Part shown: positions 54,550 to 63,784 of the stretch, one piece after another
Layout: each line of letters opens with the position of its first letter
Numbering within the stretch: position 1 is the stretch's first letter
DNA from: Sulfuriferula thiophila
GTDB lineage: Bacteria > Pseudomonadota > Gammaproteobacteria > Burkholderiales > Sulfuriferulaceae
Direction of reading: 5' to 3'
Length of the DNA: 64,000 bases
Assembly: GCF_003864975.1 (NCBI RefSeq)
Contig: NZ_BHGL01000028.1
Location: forward strand, 57,831 to 121,830
The notes under the pieces: model-generated
Told to the model about the DNA's origin: nothing
Database searches by the model: none
The model's input: the letters and a program-made list of their open reading frames with translations, nothing else
Translations under genes and position numbers: made by a program

Positions 54550-57114
54550 TCAAACGCCAGAAGACTGCGCATCGTCAGACCGTTCCCAATGAGCAGCAGC
54601 AACGCGACGGTAGACGCCGCCTTTATCGCCAATACGGAACAGGTGTAGCCAACCATTTTCAACCAATTGCCGCACCAGTTCGTGGCGGGCAATGATGTCT
54701 TCCATAGCAGCTTCTGGAGCCTCGATGAATACGCTCAGGCGCAGCGGTTCGTGTACCCAGCGCTTGCCATTGTGCAGAGACTGCATCGGCAGACCGACGC
54801 GCAAGTCGCCGCCATTACCCTCCAGCACGCCGATGGCGCCGCCCACCACGTTGTGCAGTACTTTATTGCCGCTGCCGAAACGCGGGTTGTCGACGACGGA
54901 GCCGTAATACTGCATGTTGATCCAGTTAGCCACCACCATAGGTGCGGTCATGATCAGTTCCAGTATCTTGAATCCGCTGTCGTTTTGCCATGCATAGTCG
55001 TGCAGAAAGGCGCGACCACCCAGATTCATACTTTCTGTGCGTGCACGCGGCGCAGCAATGAAAGCGGCGTTATTGGCTAACGCCCATTCCGGCCGCAGTT
55101 GCGACCAGTCGCGGCTGCGCTGCCGCACATTGGCTTCAACGGCCTGATCCGACAGACCAGAAATCCCCAGCAAGGCAGAGCGCTGCATGCGGGTCAGGTC
55201 ACCAGCTTGATCCAGCCACTCACGCAGGTGTGCCAGATCCGGGATCAATTGCTTGGGTACTTCGTCGGTGTCGAACAGCCGTACCTCGTCCGTAGTCGTG
55301 TCGTGCAGACCAGCCAGGAACCAGGTGTCGTCCGGAATTACGATACCCCGCTCACGCAGATCACGCCGTACCGCTGGCTGATTCAGCAGGGCAACCACCA
55401 CGCGGGCACTGGCTTCGCCAGTCTGTCCGGCGCAGGCACCACAATCCAGGCCAGTGGCGTGGGGATTATTTACCGTGGTGCTGCCATGACCAGTCAGTAG
55501 CACCAGTCGCCCGAAGTTGTCCGTCATGGACATAGCGCGCAGGATACGTTCTGCATGGCCTACCCAGTCGGATGGCGGGATCCCAGAATCCGCATGGTGA
55601 GGACATGATTGCGACTCAGCAACCTGAGCCAGCGTAGGTCCTATCCGATCAATGACCTGCTTGTCGAGTCCCTGAGAGAACGGATCCGGCACCGGCCGGC
55701 TCCAGCCAAAGCTGTCGGTCAGCAGTTTGGGCGCATACATCAGCCCGGCGGCCTCGACGAAAGAAAAACAGGAGGAGGCCGACAGCTTGAAACCTTTCCA
55801 CGCTTTGTATAAACCAATACGTTGACGCCGCTTGGCCAACTCCTTAAACGTCTGCTGCTCGCCATCCTTGACCTTTTCGTAGATACGATAAGCCGGATTA
55901 AAGAGTACCGGCACATGGGAATGCCCAGTGCTGGCACCCAAAGGTACGTATTCGATGAAAATACCAAAGAAGCCTGCAAAACCGATGGTCTGTACCGTGG
56001 GGGCAACGGTCTCCAAGGAGCGTCGAAATACCTCGGAGCGCACATCGATGCAGAATGCCGCCTGGGCTGCCGGCCGAGCAACGGACTTAGCCGGCTCGTC
56101 ATTCCGGGATACTTTATTCAAGCCACTGATCACGCTACGCTGAAAGCCGATTTCCATGGCGTTGAGCATGATGCGATCGATCTCCGCCGCCACCTGACGC
56201 CTAGAGGAAGGCGCGCGCATGCTGGCCGCGAGCATTTCGCGCCAGCGTGCTACCAAAGCTACCGACTGTTTCTCCTTGAACAGCAGCACATCCCACATCA
56301 GACGAATCGCCAGCAGATCGACGATGGAATCGTCCTGCCCCCCGGTCAACTCGGCCTGCCAGCGCAAGTAACGCGCCCAGGCTGCCCAGCCACCTATGCT
56401 TAGTAGCGAGGCATGCAGATAGCGCTCCATCCCTGCCTCCGGAATATCCAGCTGTGCAACAGCCCAGGCGATGGCAGCGCGCGGATCGGCAGGCAAGCGG
56501 CTGATTTCCGAGCGGAAGCGGTGCAGACCCATCATTGCCGGACTGCGGTCGATGGCGGCTGCCTTGCGCCAGGATGCATAGAGGGACAGGTTGCGCCAAG
56601 GCATGGCCTGGATAGCCTGTCCCAGATCAAAATAGGCGGCGCAGTGCATACTGATGCGTTCAGTAACAAAACTCGACCAGAGACCACCTTCCACCCGCTC
56701 CAGCACCTCACTTACCGGAGCCATACCCAGCCTGGGCTTGGGTGCCTCAGCGGCCAGCGACCACTCAACGACAGATATATCCAGTTGGCTGCCACAGCGG
56801 CTGATGGCCTGTTGCAGGTCCTCACGGGAAATACGCCCGGTTGCCAGCTGCTCGTGGTAATAATCACGAGGCATGTATAGGTTAGAGCCGGTGATACGTG
56901 CCAGTGTGTCGGAGGCCTCCTGGAAACTGTAGTCGCATAGCCCGAAGAAAGGATTAACGGCGACAAAGTGCTTTAGCGGCCACAACGGTGCGATGCGCCC
57001 GCAGGCTGCGTTGATGCGCTGGTTCAGCTCAGCTGCATCCATCGTCTTATTTACAGGCGCTTCGTGAACTGCATTATCGGCGTCGCTCAAGGCGATGCTA
57101 TCGTTCATGGTCAT
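54550..57114 (-). CDS. dabA: DabA, inorganic-carbon pump subunit
   Basis: The roughly 854-residue DUF2309 protein is the cytoplasmic, beta-carbonic-anhydrase-like subunit of the DAB pump, which accumulates bicarbonate. The zinc-site residues are visible: the Cys and Asp of QAAFCIDVRSEVFRRSLE, the His of LVLLTGHGSTTVNNPHATG and the Cys of LDCGACAGQ. N-terminal KHFVAVNPFFGLCDYSFQEA is a family signature. The ATG at 57114 has GGAGG six bases upstream and lies just after the dabB stop. Together with DabB it feeds CO2 fixation in the carboxysome. Confidence 0.95.
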   Translation of the reverse strand: MTMNDSIALSDADNAVHEAPVNKTMDAAELNQRINAACGRIAPLWPLKHFVAVNPFFGLCDYSFQEASDTLARITGSNLYMPRDYYHEQLATGRISREDLQQAISRCGSQLDISVVEWSLAAEAPKPRLGMAPVSEVLERVEGGLWSSFVTERISMHCAAYFDLGQAIQAMPWRNLSLYASWRKAAAIDRSPAMMGLHRFRSEISRLPADPRAAIAWAVAQLDIPEAGMERYLHASLLSIGGWAAWARYLRWQAELTGGQDDSIVDLLAIRLMWDVLLFKEKQSVALVARWREMLAASMRAPSSRRQVAAEIDRIMLNAMEIGFQRSVISGLNKVSRNDEPAKSVARPAAQAAFCIDVRSEVFRRSLETVAPTVQTIGFAGFFGIFIEYVPLGASTGHSHVPVLFNPAYRIYEKVKDGEQQTFKELAKRRQRIGLYKAWKGFKLSASSCFSFVEAAGLMYAPKLLTDSFGWSRPVPDPFSQGLDKQVIDRIGPTLAQVAESQSCPHHADSGIPPSDWVGHAERILRAMSMTDNFGRLVLLTGHGSTTVNNPHATGLDCGACAGQTGEASARVVVALLNQPAVRRDLRERGIVIPDDTWFLAGLHDTTTDEVRLFDTDEVPKQLIPDLAHLREWLDQAGDLTRMQRSALLGISGLSDQAVEANVRQRSRDWSQLRPEWALANNAAFIAAPRARTESMNLGGRAFLHDYAWQNDSGFKILELIMTAPMVVANWINMQYYGSVVDNPRFGSGNKVLHNVVGGAIGVLEGNGGDLRVGLPMQSLHNGKRWVHEPLRLSVFIEAPEAAMEDIIARHELVRQLVENGWLHLFRIGDKGGVYRRVAAAHWERSDDAQSSGV

Positions 57115-57116
57115 GA

Positions 57117-58766
57117 TCAACCTCCCGTTGATTTTTCAGTAGCAAAGGGGCTGGGACGTGTGCTGTGAATTGGCGCTGGCCACACCCGCTGCAGCAACCG
57201 GGTGATGTACACGTCAATGTACAAGCCGTTGTAGAGATGCATGTAGAGCCCTTCGACTAACGTCGACGGGGCGTATTTAAGCATCTTCTGCAGCATTAGC
57301 AGCGACAGGAACACGACGACGATGGCGACAGCCAAAGCATCCTGGAAAGGCCCGGCTGCATCCTGTACGGGCAGTACGCTGCCCTGCAGAGCCATTTCGA
57401 ACAGTGCGTGCAGGCTAAAATAGGCGATGCAGATTACTGCGCTCAACCCGATGCCGCGCAGAAAGAAAACACCATTACTCATCACACTGGCTGTTTGTAG
57501 CAGCAGTTGACTCAACGCGATAGCGACGATGGTGCCAGCGGCGATCAGCGCTGGTTGCGACTGGAGAGTAATGCCGAAAGCGCCCCCCACCACGACGGCC
57601 ATGAGTCCGCCGGAAACCAGGGCAATGATTAGCTGGACAGGCTTGAAGCCACTTGAAGCACTGGTAATGGTGGGTGCACGGAAGCTGTCCACACCGCTGC
57701 CAGAGGCCAGGAAGGCGTGGGCTTTGTAAAGTGAATGAGCCACTAGATGCAACATGGCCAGGCTGTAAAGACCGAGACCACACTCCAGCAGCATGAAGCC
57801 CATCTGCGCGGTGGTAGACCAGGCCAGAGACACTTTAATGCTGGTCTGGGTGAGCATCACCAGGGAAGCCAGAGCCAGCGTAGTTAAACCGATCACTGCC
57901 AGAATGCCTAAGGCAATTTCCGAGTAAGACATGATAGGACTCATGCGGATAATCAGGAAGGCGCCTGCATTGACAATACCTGCATGTAACAACGCGGACA
58001 CCGGTGTTGGCGCCTCCACTACCTGGATCAACCAGCCATGCAGCGGAAACTGGGCGGATTTTAGAACAGCACTCAGCACGATCAACACCGACGCCCATTG
58101 CAGAGCCAGTGGAAATGAGCCATGCATCGCCTCCATGCTGTGCAGCATGTCGGCGTACTCCAGGCTATGCAGTGTCGAACCAATCAATAAAATAGCGGTG
58201 AGATGGCTCAGGTCGCTGATACGGTTGGCGATGAACTTTTTGTGCGCAGCCAACACTGCGGCCGGACGCTCACGATAGAACGTCAGCAGTTGGTGCAGAC
58301 ACAGGCTATTGGATATCCAGGCCAGCCAGAACATGAGCATGTTACCCGAGATAATCAAGGTTAGTATGGTACCCAGGGTCAAGCTCAGCCATTTGTGGAA
58401 GCGACCCTGATTGGGATCCCCATCCAGGTAGTTGCGCGAGTAGCGGGTTACCACGGCACCGACAAAAGATACCAGCAGCAGCATAATGACTGTCACGCTG
58501 TTAACGTAGGTGGAGATGGCAAGTGCGCCTATGTCTCCCGGCAGGTTGATGGCGTAGAGAGTCCAGGTACGGTTACCGTCAAAGGGGTGGATCACCGCTG
58601 CCAGCAAGGCGCAAAGGCAGGCGAGCCAGGCGACGGTGCCATTCAGCCGCGCCATGAACTGTGGCCGTTGATTGGCCCATCCAGTCGGTATCAGCCCCGC
58701 CAGCAGCACAATCAATGGGGCTGACAGGACGAGAATGGGCGTGAGTAGACTAGGCAGGGTTTGCAT
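57117..58766 (-). CDS. dabB: DabB, membrane subunit of the inorganic-carbon pump (NuoL-like)
   Basis: The roughly 549-residue membrane protein has about 13 hydrophobic helices and resembles NuoL/MrpA proton-translocating subunits: HGWLIQVVEAPTPVSALLHA (the NuoL signature) and SLAWSTTAQMGFMLLECGLG. In the DAB complex it couples ion flow to DabA. The ATG at 58766 has a GGAG site and gives MQTLPSLLTPILVLSAP. It follows cbbO by 35 bp and precedes dabA directly. Confidence 0.95.
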   Translation of the reverse strand: MQTLPSLLTPILVLSAPLIVLLAGLIPTGWANQRPQFMARLNGTVAWLACLCALLAAVIHPFDGNRTWTLYAINLPGDIGALAISTYVNSVTVIMLLLVSFVGAVVTRYSRNYLDGDPNQGRFHKWLSLTLGTILTLIISGNMLMFWLAWISNSLCLHQLLTFYRERPAAVLAAHKKFIANRISDLSHLTAILLIGSTLHSLEYADMLHSMEAMHGSFPLALQWASVLIVLSAVLKSAQFPLHGWLIQVVEAPTPVSALLHAGIVNAGAFLIIRMSPIMSYSEIALGILAVIGLTTLALASLVMLTQTSIKVSLAWSTTAQMGFMLLECGLGLYSLAMLHLVAHSLYKAHAFLASGSGVDSFRAPTITSASSGFKPVQLIIALVSGGLMAVVVGGAFGITLQSQPALIAAGTIVAIALSQLLLQTASVMSNGVFFLRGIGLSAVICIAYFSLHALFEMALQGSVLPVQDAAGPFQDALAVAIVVVFLSLLMLQKMLKYAPSTLVEGLYMHLYNGLYIDVYITRLLQRVWPAPIHSTRPSPFATEKSTGG

Positions 58767-58801
58767 GACAATCTCCATTCAGGGTTTGGCAAAGGCGGTG
58801 T

Positions 58802-61153
58802 TCATCGTGTCAAGCCCATATAAAGCATTGGCAATTTCTCGGGCAAGCGCTGAATGTGATCAACCACCATGTAATTCTTTGCGCCGAAGATACGCGACAC
58901 ATACTGATCGGCCCTGGGGTCAAGGCTGAGACAATAAGTAGATATGCCGTTACGTGTTAATTCCTCTACGGCTTTTTTGGCATCAAACCGCAGATATTGC
59001 GGATCACGCACATCATTGTCGGCAGGTTCACCGTCAGTAATCACCAGTAACAGTTTTTTGCTGCTCGGTTGGCGCTTAAGTATTGAACCTGCATGACGCA
59101 TAGCAGCGCCCATACGTGTAGACAACTGCCCACTCATACCGGCAAGGCGAGCTTTTGCCTTGTCGTTATAAGGCGTACCAAAATCCTTGTAACGGAAATA
59201 TTCGATATCGTGGCGACCATTAGAGTCAAAGCCGTGAATTGCAAAAGGATCGCCTATCTTGTCGAGGGCATCGGCCAAGAGGACAGTTGCTTCACGCGCA
59301 AGCTTCAACACGGTGTTTTCTGAGCCAACCACGGCATCATTAGTGGATTCAGATAAATCGATTAGCAACATTACCGAGAGATCTCGTACTTTGCGTATAT
59401 TACGCATCATGATGCGCAGGTCTGGCTGCTCTCCCATGCGCATTGCGATCATGGCATTCACGGCGGCATTCAAATCAAGCTCATCACCGTCTTCCTGTTT
59501 GCGCAAGCGTTGTACACCTTGAGGCTGCATAGCCTCAATCAGGAACTTGAGCCGGGAGATCAGCGGCTTGTGCTTGAGCACAATGTCGTCAATCATCTTC
59601 ACCTCCCCCGGTTTGGCACGTTTCTCAAGCACGGTGCACCATTCGGGGCGATCCAGCTGCATCTGGTAATCCCACTCCGGATAATGGTAGGGATCCGGTG
59701 GCGGCTCTCTACCCTCTTGCTCATTAATACTGGTGCTTTCCTCATCACGAAAGAACTCGCTATTCAGCACCCATATTTCATTGGCATCATCACCCGCGCC
59801 AGGTACATCAATAGCGTTAATCATTTCCATCACGCTGACGTACTTGCGAATTTGCTGGCTGGTCACGCCGGCGACAACCTGACCGGCTTCGCGGATATCC
59901 TCAAATTCCCATATATACTGGTTGTCATCACGATATACGATATCGACTACGTCATTGGACTGGCTATAGCCGGCACCCAACATCTGCAATTCGTCCGCTA
60001 ACTGCATGCCGAGCGCCCGTACCCATTCAGCAGCATTATCCTGTGTCTGCTGTTCCATGAATAAACGACGCCCCAGTTGCACCCAGCGATGATCATCACG
60101 GTAATTCTCATCCAGCAGAACGCGTGCCAGACGCGCCATCAGCGCAACCGCGTTATCTCCCGACTGAACTGTTGCTGTATGCAAAGGCAGCCATATTTGC
60201 TGCAGACCAGGAAACTTTGCCAATGCAAGCGATTCCACGCGGGCGTCTTCAATCAACCCTATCATTGCAATTTGTAACGCATTCAACCCGGTGTTGTCAT
60301 ACTGGACAGTGCTATAAACCTGATGGCAAGCGGCATGCGCTGCACTTGCCCGGTACAGCTCTATGCCCGACATGCGTAACTCTTCACCGTTTTCTGCCAT
60401 AGATACAAAATCGTCATAAGCATCGGGCAGATGGATAATGTAACCCTCAATTGAAGGGCGATATCCTTCACGCTTTTCAAAATCCCCACTGGTAGGACGC
60501 ATAAAGAAATCACGTGCCCACAACGCGCGCAAATACATACCAATACGGCGCTGCACATCAATGAATAGCGTGCCTTTACGTTCTTTTTGCAGGACACCGA
60601 TAGATTCAGGGCTTTCCAGACTGAAATATTTTAGCTGCCCGTCAAAATTAGTTTTGTGAGCCTGAGCACCCCATAACGCCCAGCGCCGTAAACCACCCAA
60701 CGTCAACTGGCCGAGCAGTGTGCTGAGATGATCCAGCATGGGACGAACGCCGCGTGGAGCCTGTGCAAGCAAGGTATCAAGCAAGTGCAGATAACCGCGA
60801 AACAGCTCGGCATCCCCTAAACGCGAAGCGGCAACTGGACTGGTAGAGAATATCGCGGCGATGACCGAAGCGCTGGTCTTGGAATACATTTTAATCGCGG
60901 CGGCAAGCAGATCGCTGACTGCATCTTCACCTAATTCGCGCGCTACTGCAGGGGCACTCTGGATAAAAGACACCACCAGATCCGTCCCGCGCCCCAGTGA
61001 CTTCAGGCCAGTTGCACCTTGCAGGTAATAGGTCTCCAGGCCACGAGGACTGAACACCCGAGCCGCTTCGCCCCAGGAGGCACGCAATACTTCACCCGCA
61101 TGCTCCCCGAGCTCATCCAATATGTCTTGATATTTTTCAAGTTCGACCGCCAT
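58802..61153 (-). CDS. cbbO: CbbO, von Willebrand-factor Rubisco activase subunit
   Basis: The 783-residue protein partners CbbQ to remove inhibitory sugar phosphates from Rubisco. The C-terminal VWA domain (about 590-783) has the MIDAS motif VMLLIDLSESTND and further LLVITDGEPADND. The N-terminal part is the CbbO-specific helical region (LDELGEHAGEVLRASWGEAA). The ATG has a GGAG site. It lies 127 bp downstream of cbbQ, both on the minus strand. Confidence 0.95.
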   Translation of the reverse strand: MAVELEKYQDILDELGEHAGEVLRASWGEAARVFSPRGLETYYLQGATGLKSLGRGTDLVVSFIQSAPAVARELGEDAVSDLLAAAIKMYSKTSASVIAAIFSTSPVAASRLGDAELFRGYLHLLDTLLAQAPRGVRPMLDHLSTLLGQLTLGGLRRWALWGAQAHKTNFDGQLKYFSLESPESIGVLQKERKGTLFIDVQRRIGMYLRALWARDFFMRPTSGDFEKREGYRPSIEGYIIHLPDAYDDFVSMAENGEELRMSGIELYRASAAHAACHQVYSTVQYDNTGLNALQIAMIGLIEDARVESLALAKFPGLQQIWLPLHTATVQSGDNAVALMARLARVLLDENYRDDHRWVQLGRRLFMEQQTQDNAAEWVRALGMQLADELQMLGAGYSQSNDVVDIVYRDDNQYIWEFEDIREAGQVVAGVTSQQIRKYVSVMEMINAIDVPGAGDDANEIWVLNSEFFRDEESTSINEQEGREPPPDPYHYPEWDYQMQLDRPEWCTVLEKRAKPGEVKMIDDIVLKHKPLISRLKFLIEAMQPQGVQRLRKQEDGDELDLNAAVNAMIAMRMGEQPDLRIMMRNIRKVRDLSVMLLIDLSESTNDAVVGSENTVLKLAREATVLLADALDKIGDPFAIHGFDSNGRHDIEYFRYKDFGTPYNDKAKARLAGMSGQLSTRMGAAMRHAGSILKRQPSSKKLLLVITDGEPADNDVRDPQYLRFDAKKAVEELTRNGISTYCLSLDPRADQYVSRIFGAKNYMVVDHIQRLPEKLPMLYMGLTR

Positions 61154-61280
61154 GACTCAACTCCTGACGCTAGGTTGTGTTTGGTATCTGCGGAGCGTAA
61201 TGAGCCAGACGCATACTGCGCCTATAAACTCATTAGCCAAATTCGATGGATGACGTTTTCAGTCTATCCATCCTGAAAGA

Positions 61281-62084
61281 CTAAAAGTAGGTACTTACCG
61301 CTGCATCCAGCGCATCACGCATATCTGGATCATCTGTAATCGGACGAACCAGTGTCATGTGACAAGCCGCCTTAGGATTGACGTTTTTGGCAATGAGACT
61401 TCCTGCGTAGATCAGCATACGAGTAGAGATACCTTCATCGAGACCATGCCCCTTGAGGTTACGGGCGCGTTCTGCAATGGATATCAGCTTGCCTGCCACC
61501 TCCACCGTGACGCCAGTTTCGTGAGCGACAATCTCGGTCTCGATGTCATGTGCCGGATAGTTAAAGTCCAAAGCGCCAAAACGCTGCTTGGTTGACTGCT
61601 TAAGATCTTTCATCAGGGACTGGTAGCCTGGATTGTAGGAAATCACCAGTTGAAAATCAGGATGCGCCTGGATCAGCTCGCCTTTTTTCTCGAGTGGCAG
61701 GACACGACGATTATCAGTCAGTGGATGGATTACCACGGTGGTGTCCTGACGCGCTTCAACTACCTCATCCAGATAACAAATCGCACCATTACGGGCAGCA
61801 ATCGCCAGCGGACCATCTTGCCAGCGCGTCCCGTTTGCATCCAGCAGGAAGCGACCAACCAGATCAGAAGCGGTCATATCCTCATTACATGCAACCGTAA
61901 TCAGCGGCTTGTTGAGTTTCCAAGCCATGTATTCAACAAAACGGGTTTTGCCGCAGCCCGTAGGCCCCTTTAACATCATGGGCATACGTACTGAATAAGC
62001 CGCTTCGTAGAGTTCTATTTCGTCAGCTACGTTGCGATAGTAGGGTTGTTTTTCGATTCTGTATTGATTGATAATGTCATTCAT
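61281..62084 (-). CDS. cbbQ: CbbQ, AAA+ Rubisco activase
   Basis: The 267-residue MoxR-type AAA+ ATPase has Walker A in MMLKGPTGCGKTRFVEYMAW, Walker B in AICYLDEVVEARQDT, a sensor in LVISYNPGYQSLM and a C-terminal STRMLIYAGSLIA helix. It works with CbbO as a hexamer on form I Rubisco. Full length for the family. An AAGGAA site supports the start. It follows mcdB with a 88-bp gap. Confidence 0.95.
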   Translation of the reverse strand: MNDIINQYRIEKQPYYRNVADEIELYEAAYSVRMPMMLKGPTGCGKTRFVEYMAWKLNKPLITVACNEDMTASDLVGRFLLDANGTRWQDGPLAIAARNGAICYLDEVVEARQDTTVVIHPLTDNRRVLPLEKKGELIQAHPDFQLVISYNPGYQSLMKDLKQSTKQRFGALDFNYPAHDIETEIVAHETGVTVEVAGKLISIAERARNLKGHGLDEGISTRMLIYAGSLIAKNVNPKAACHMTLVRPITDDPDMRDALDAAVSTYF

Positions 62085-62172
62085 GACTATTCCTTAATTG
62101 GGTAGATTCAGTTCTCCACTCACAGCAGAACATAACCTGCCTGTTCTCAGCTAAGCACTACGCCTAGTCAAA

Positions 62173-62382
62173 TCAATCCGGCCAGACGCGATCCGGATGC
62201 TGTACATCTGATTTAACAGGTTTGGCTGGCGCAGGCTTGGCGCTGGCGCGAGGCGATACTGGCTTTACCGTGGCCGCAACGGGAGCGGCCTCGGGAGCCG
62301 CTGCTGCTGCTGGCGGACTGTCCTGCTGTTCTTTAATCTGGCGGACACCGCGCACAAGTTTTCCTACATTTTTCACAGGCAT
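62173..62382 (-). CDS. mcdB: McdB-like carboxysome positioning partner
   Basis: The 69-residue protein is low complexity: a basic N-terminus (NVGKLVRGVRQIKEQQ), an Ala/Pro-rich middle and a C-terminus HPDRVWPD. Its position after the McdA gene (10-bp overlap) and the tryptophan near the C-terminus are features of alpha-carboxysome McdB proteins, which bind the shell and stimulate McdA ATPase. It is shorter than most McdB proteins, so the call is moderate. Confidence 0.65.
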   Translation of the reverse strand: MPVKNVGKLVRGVRQIKEQQDSPPAAAAAPEAAPVAATVKPVSPRASAKPAPAKPVKSDVQHPDRVWPD

Positions 62383-63008
62383 AAAACCTCCTCGATAATC
62401 GCTTCAATATCTGCCACGGCATGCTGACCGCGCTTTCCCACGCCGTATACACTCAAGCCTTCTACTGCAGCGGTGCGATATGCCGCACGTCGCTGCATGC
62501 CGGAAACCAGCACGGGCACATCAAATTCTGTTACTACTTCACGCATTTCACGTGACAAGGCGTTGCGGGTTTCCAGCTGGTTAAGTACCAGACAGGCATG
62601 CAATCCCGGATTGTCCTGTTGCGCTTTCTTAACTGCATTGGCCATGTCCACACTCGCCCATAAATCGATGGGCGAAGGCAAGACTGGTATCAGTGCCAGG
62701 TTAGCCATGCGCATAATGGCGGCTACTGCTTCCCCTTGCACCGTTGGTGGGCAATCGACCACAACGTAACGATAACTGCGTGCCAATTTAGTAAGTACAG
62801 CAGTCGGATTGCCGCCTAACTGAGCAACACCTGGCAATCCGGAGTTACCACCACCCATACCCACCCATTGGGTAATTGAGCGTTGCGGATCGGCATCAAC
62901 CAGGTGCGTAGGACCTCGTCGAGATAATCCTGCTGCCAGATTCAGCGCCAGCGTCGTTTTGCCGGTTCCGCCTTTCTGGTTAATGACAGCGATAATACGA
63001 TTGGTCAT
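62373..63008 (-). CDS. mcdA: McdA, ParA-type carboxysome positioning ATPase
   Basis: The 211-residue ParA-family ATPase has the deviant Walker A motif INQKGGTGKTTLALNLAAGL with the signature lysine, and a second ATP-binding element in LVDADPQRS. It binds nucleoid DNA and spaces carboxysomes along the cell together with McdB. It lies between acRAF and mcdB in the carboxysome operon. A GGAG site supports the ATG. Confidence 0.9.
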   Translation of the reverse strand: MTNRIIAVINQKGGTGKTTLALNLAAGLSRRGPTHLVDADPQRSITQWVGMGGGNSGLPGVAQLGGNPTAVLTKLARSYRYVVVDCPPTVQGEAVAAIMRMANLALIPVLPSPIDLWASVDMANAVKKAQQDNPGLHACLVLNQLETRNALSREMREVVTEFDVPVLVSGMQRRAAYRTAAVEGLSVYGVGKRGQHAVADIEAIIEEVLCL

Positions 63009-63036
63009 GGTTAACTCCGTTGCCTGCTGCTAACAA

Positions 63037-63318
63037 TTAAGCGACTGCAGCGGGAACCAGCGCGTGCATATCGACGATAAAACTGGAGTTACGTTCATTC
63101 AGCACCGCCAGACCTTCACCATCGATACTGACGTTGGCATAATTTTTGCCAAAATTGATATTGGGGTAGTAATCCTCACGTTTTGACAACTCTGCCAGAT
63201 CATCCAGAAACTTCCGCGTTTCAGCATAGCTGTTAAAATCAAAACGTTTATTCATGGTTGGTTCGAGAACCTTGCCGACTAAAACCGTGTCCGTTTTGGC
63301 AATATTCGCTTCACTCAT
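63037..63318 (-). CDS. acRAF, Rubisco assembly factor related to pterin carbinolamine dehydratase
   Basis: The 93-residue protein is of the pterin-4a-carbinolamine dehydratase (PCD) fold: FNSYAETRKFLDDLAELSKR, EDYYPNINFGKNYANVSIDG. Alpha-carboxysome operons encode an inactive PCD-like protein (acRAF) that acts as a Rubisco chaperone. The dehydratase histidine-rich site is not conserved here. Its ATG overlaps the stop of the ferritin-like gene by 4 bp. Confidence 0.85.
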   Translation of the reverse strand: MSEANIAKTDTVLVGKVLEPTMNKRFDFNSYAETRKFLDDLAELSKREDYYPNINFGKNYANVSIDGEGLAVLNERNSSFIVDMHALVPAAVA

Positions 63319-63758
63319 CGCTCTACTCCTTCATGAATTTCCGTCAGCATACGATCCAGCTCATTCAAGTGGCCTAGCTCATCCTGTAAAATGGCGGTAA
63401 GCAATGCCTGAGTCTCGCTATCTCGTATTCGCGCACAATAATTTGTTGCTTCTTCATATAATCGAATTGCTTCGATCTCCAGCCCACGATCAATCAGCAG
63501 CATCTCTTCTACACTACGACCAGTACGGGCTGGGGGCAATTGCGTGGCATTGGACGGGATGCCCAAAACGAGCATCCGCGCCATCAGTCGTTCTGCATGC
63601 ACCAGCTCTTCTTTTACATCCGTACGCAATCGGGTGCTCATGTCAGTCATACCCCACAAACCGGCAAGTGTGGCCTGCATCAGATACTGCTGCACAGCCG
63701 CCAGTTCGTGGCTAAGGGCGCGCGACAGATATCCGTTTAAACGTGGGTCGGACTGCAT
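63315..63758 (-). CDS. Carboxysome-associated ferritin/bacterioferritin-like protein
   Basis: The roughly 147-residue four-helix protein has a ferritin-like diiron set: a glutamate in RALSHELAAVQQYLMQATLA, E-x-x-H in KEELVHAERLMARM, a glutamate in DRGLEIEAIRLYEEA and E-x-x-H in LQDELGHLNELDRM. Bacterioferritin-like genes are common in alpha-carboxysome operons. Its precise role there (iron or redox) is not established. The start at 63758 is favoured by a GGAGGT seven bases upstream; the ATG at 63764 abuts that site. Confidence 0.85.
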   Translation of the reverse strand: MQSDPRLNGYLSRALSHELAAVQQYLMQATLAGLWGMTDMSTRLRTDVKEELVHAERLMARMLVLGIPSNATQLPPARTGRSVEEMLLIDRGLEIEAIRLYEEATNYCARIRDSETQALLTAILQDELGHLNELDRMLTEIHEGVER

Positions 63759-63784
63759 GGACATACCTCCATTGATTCCCAGTA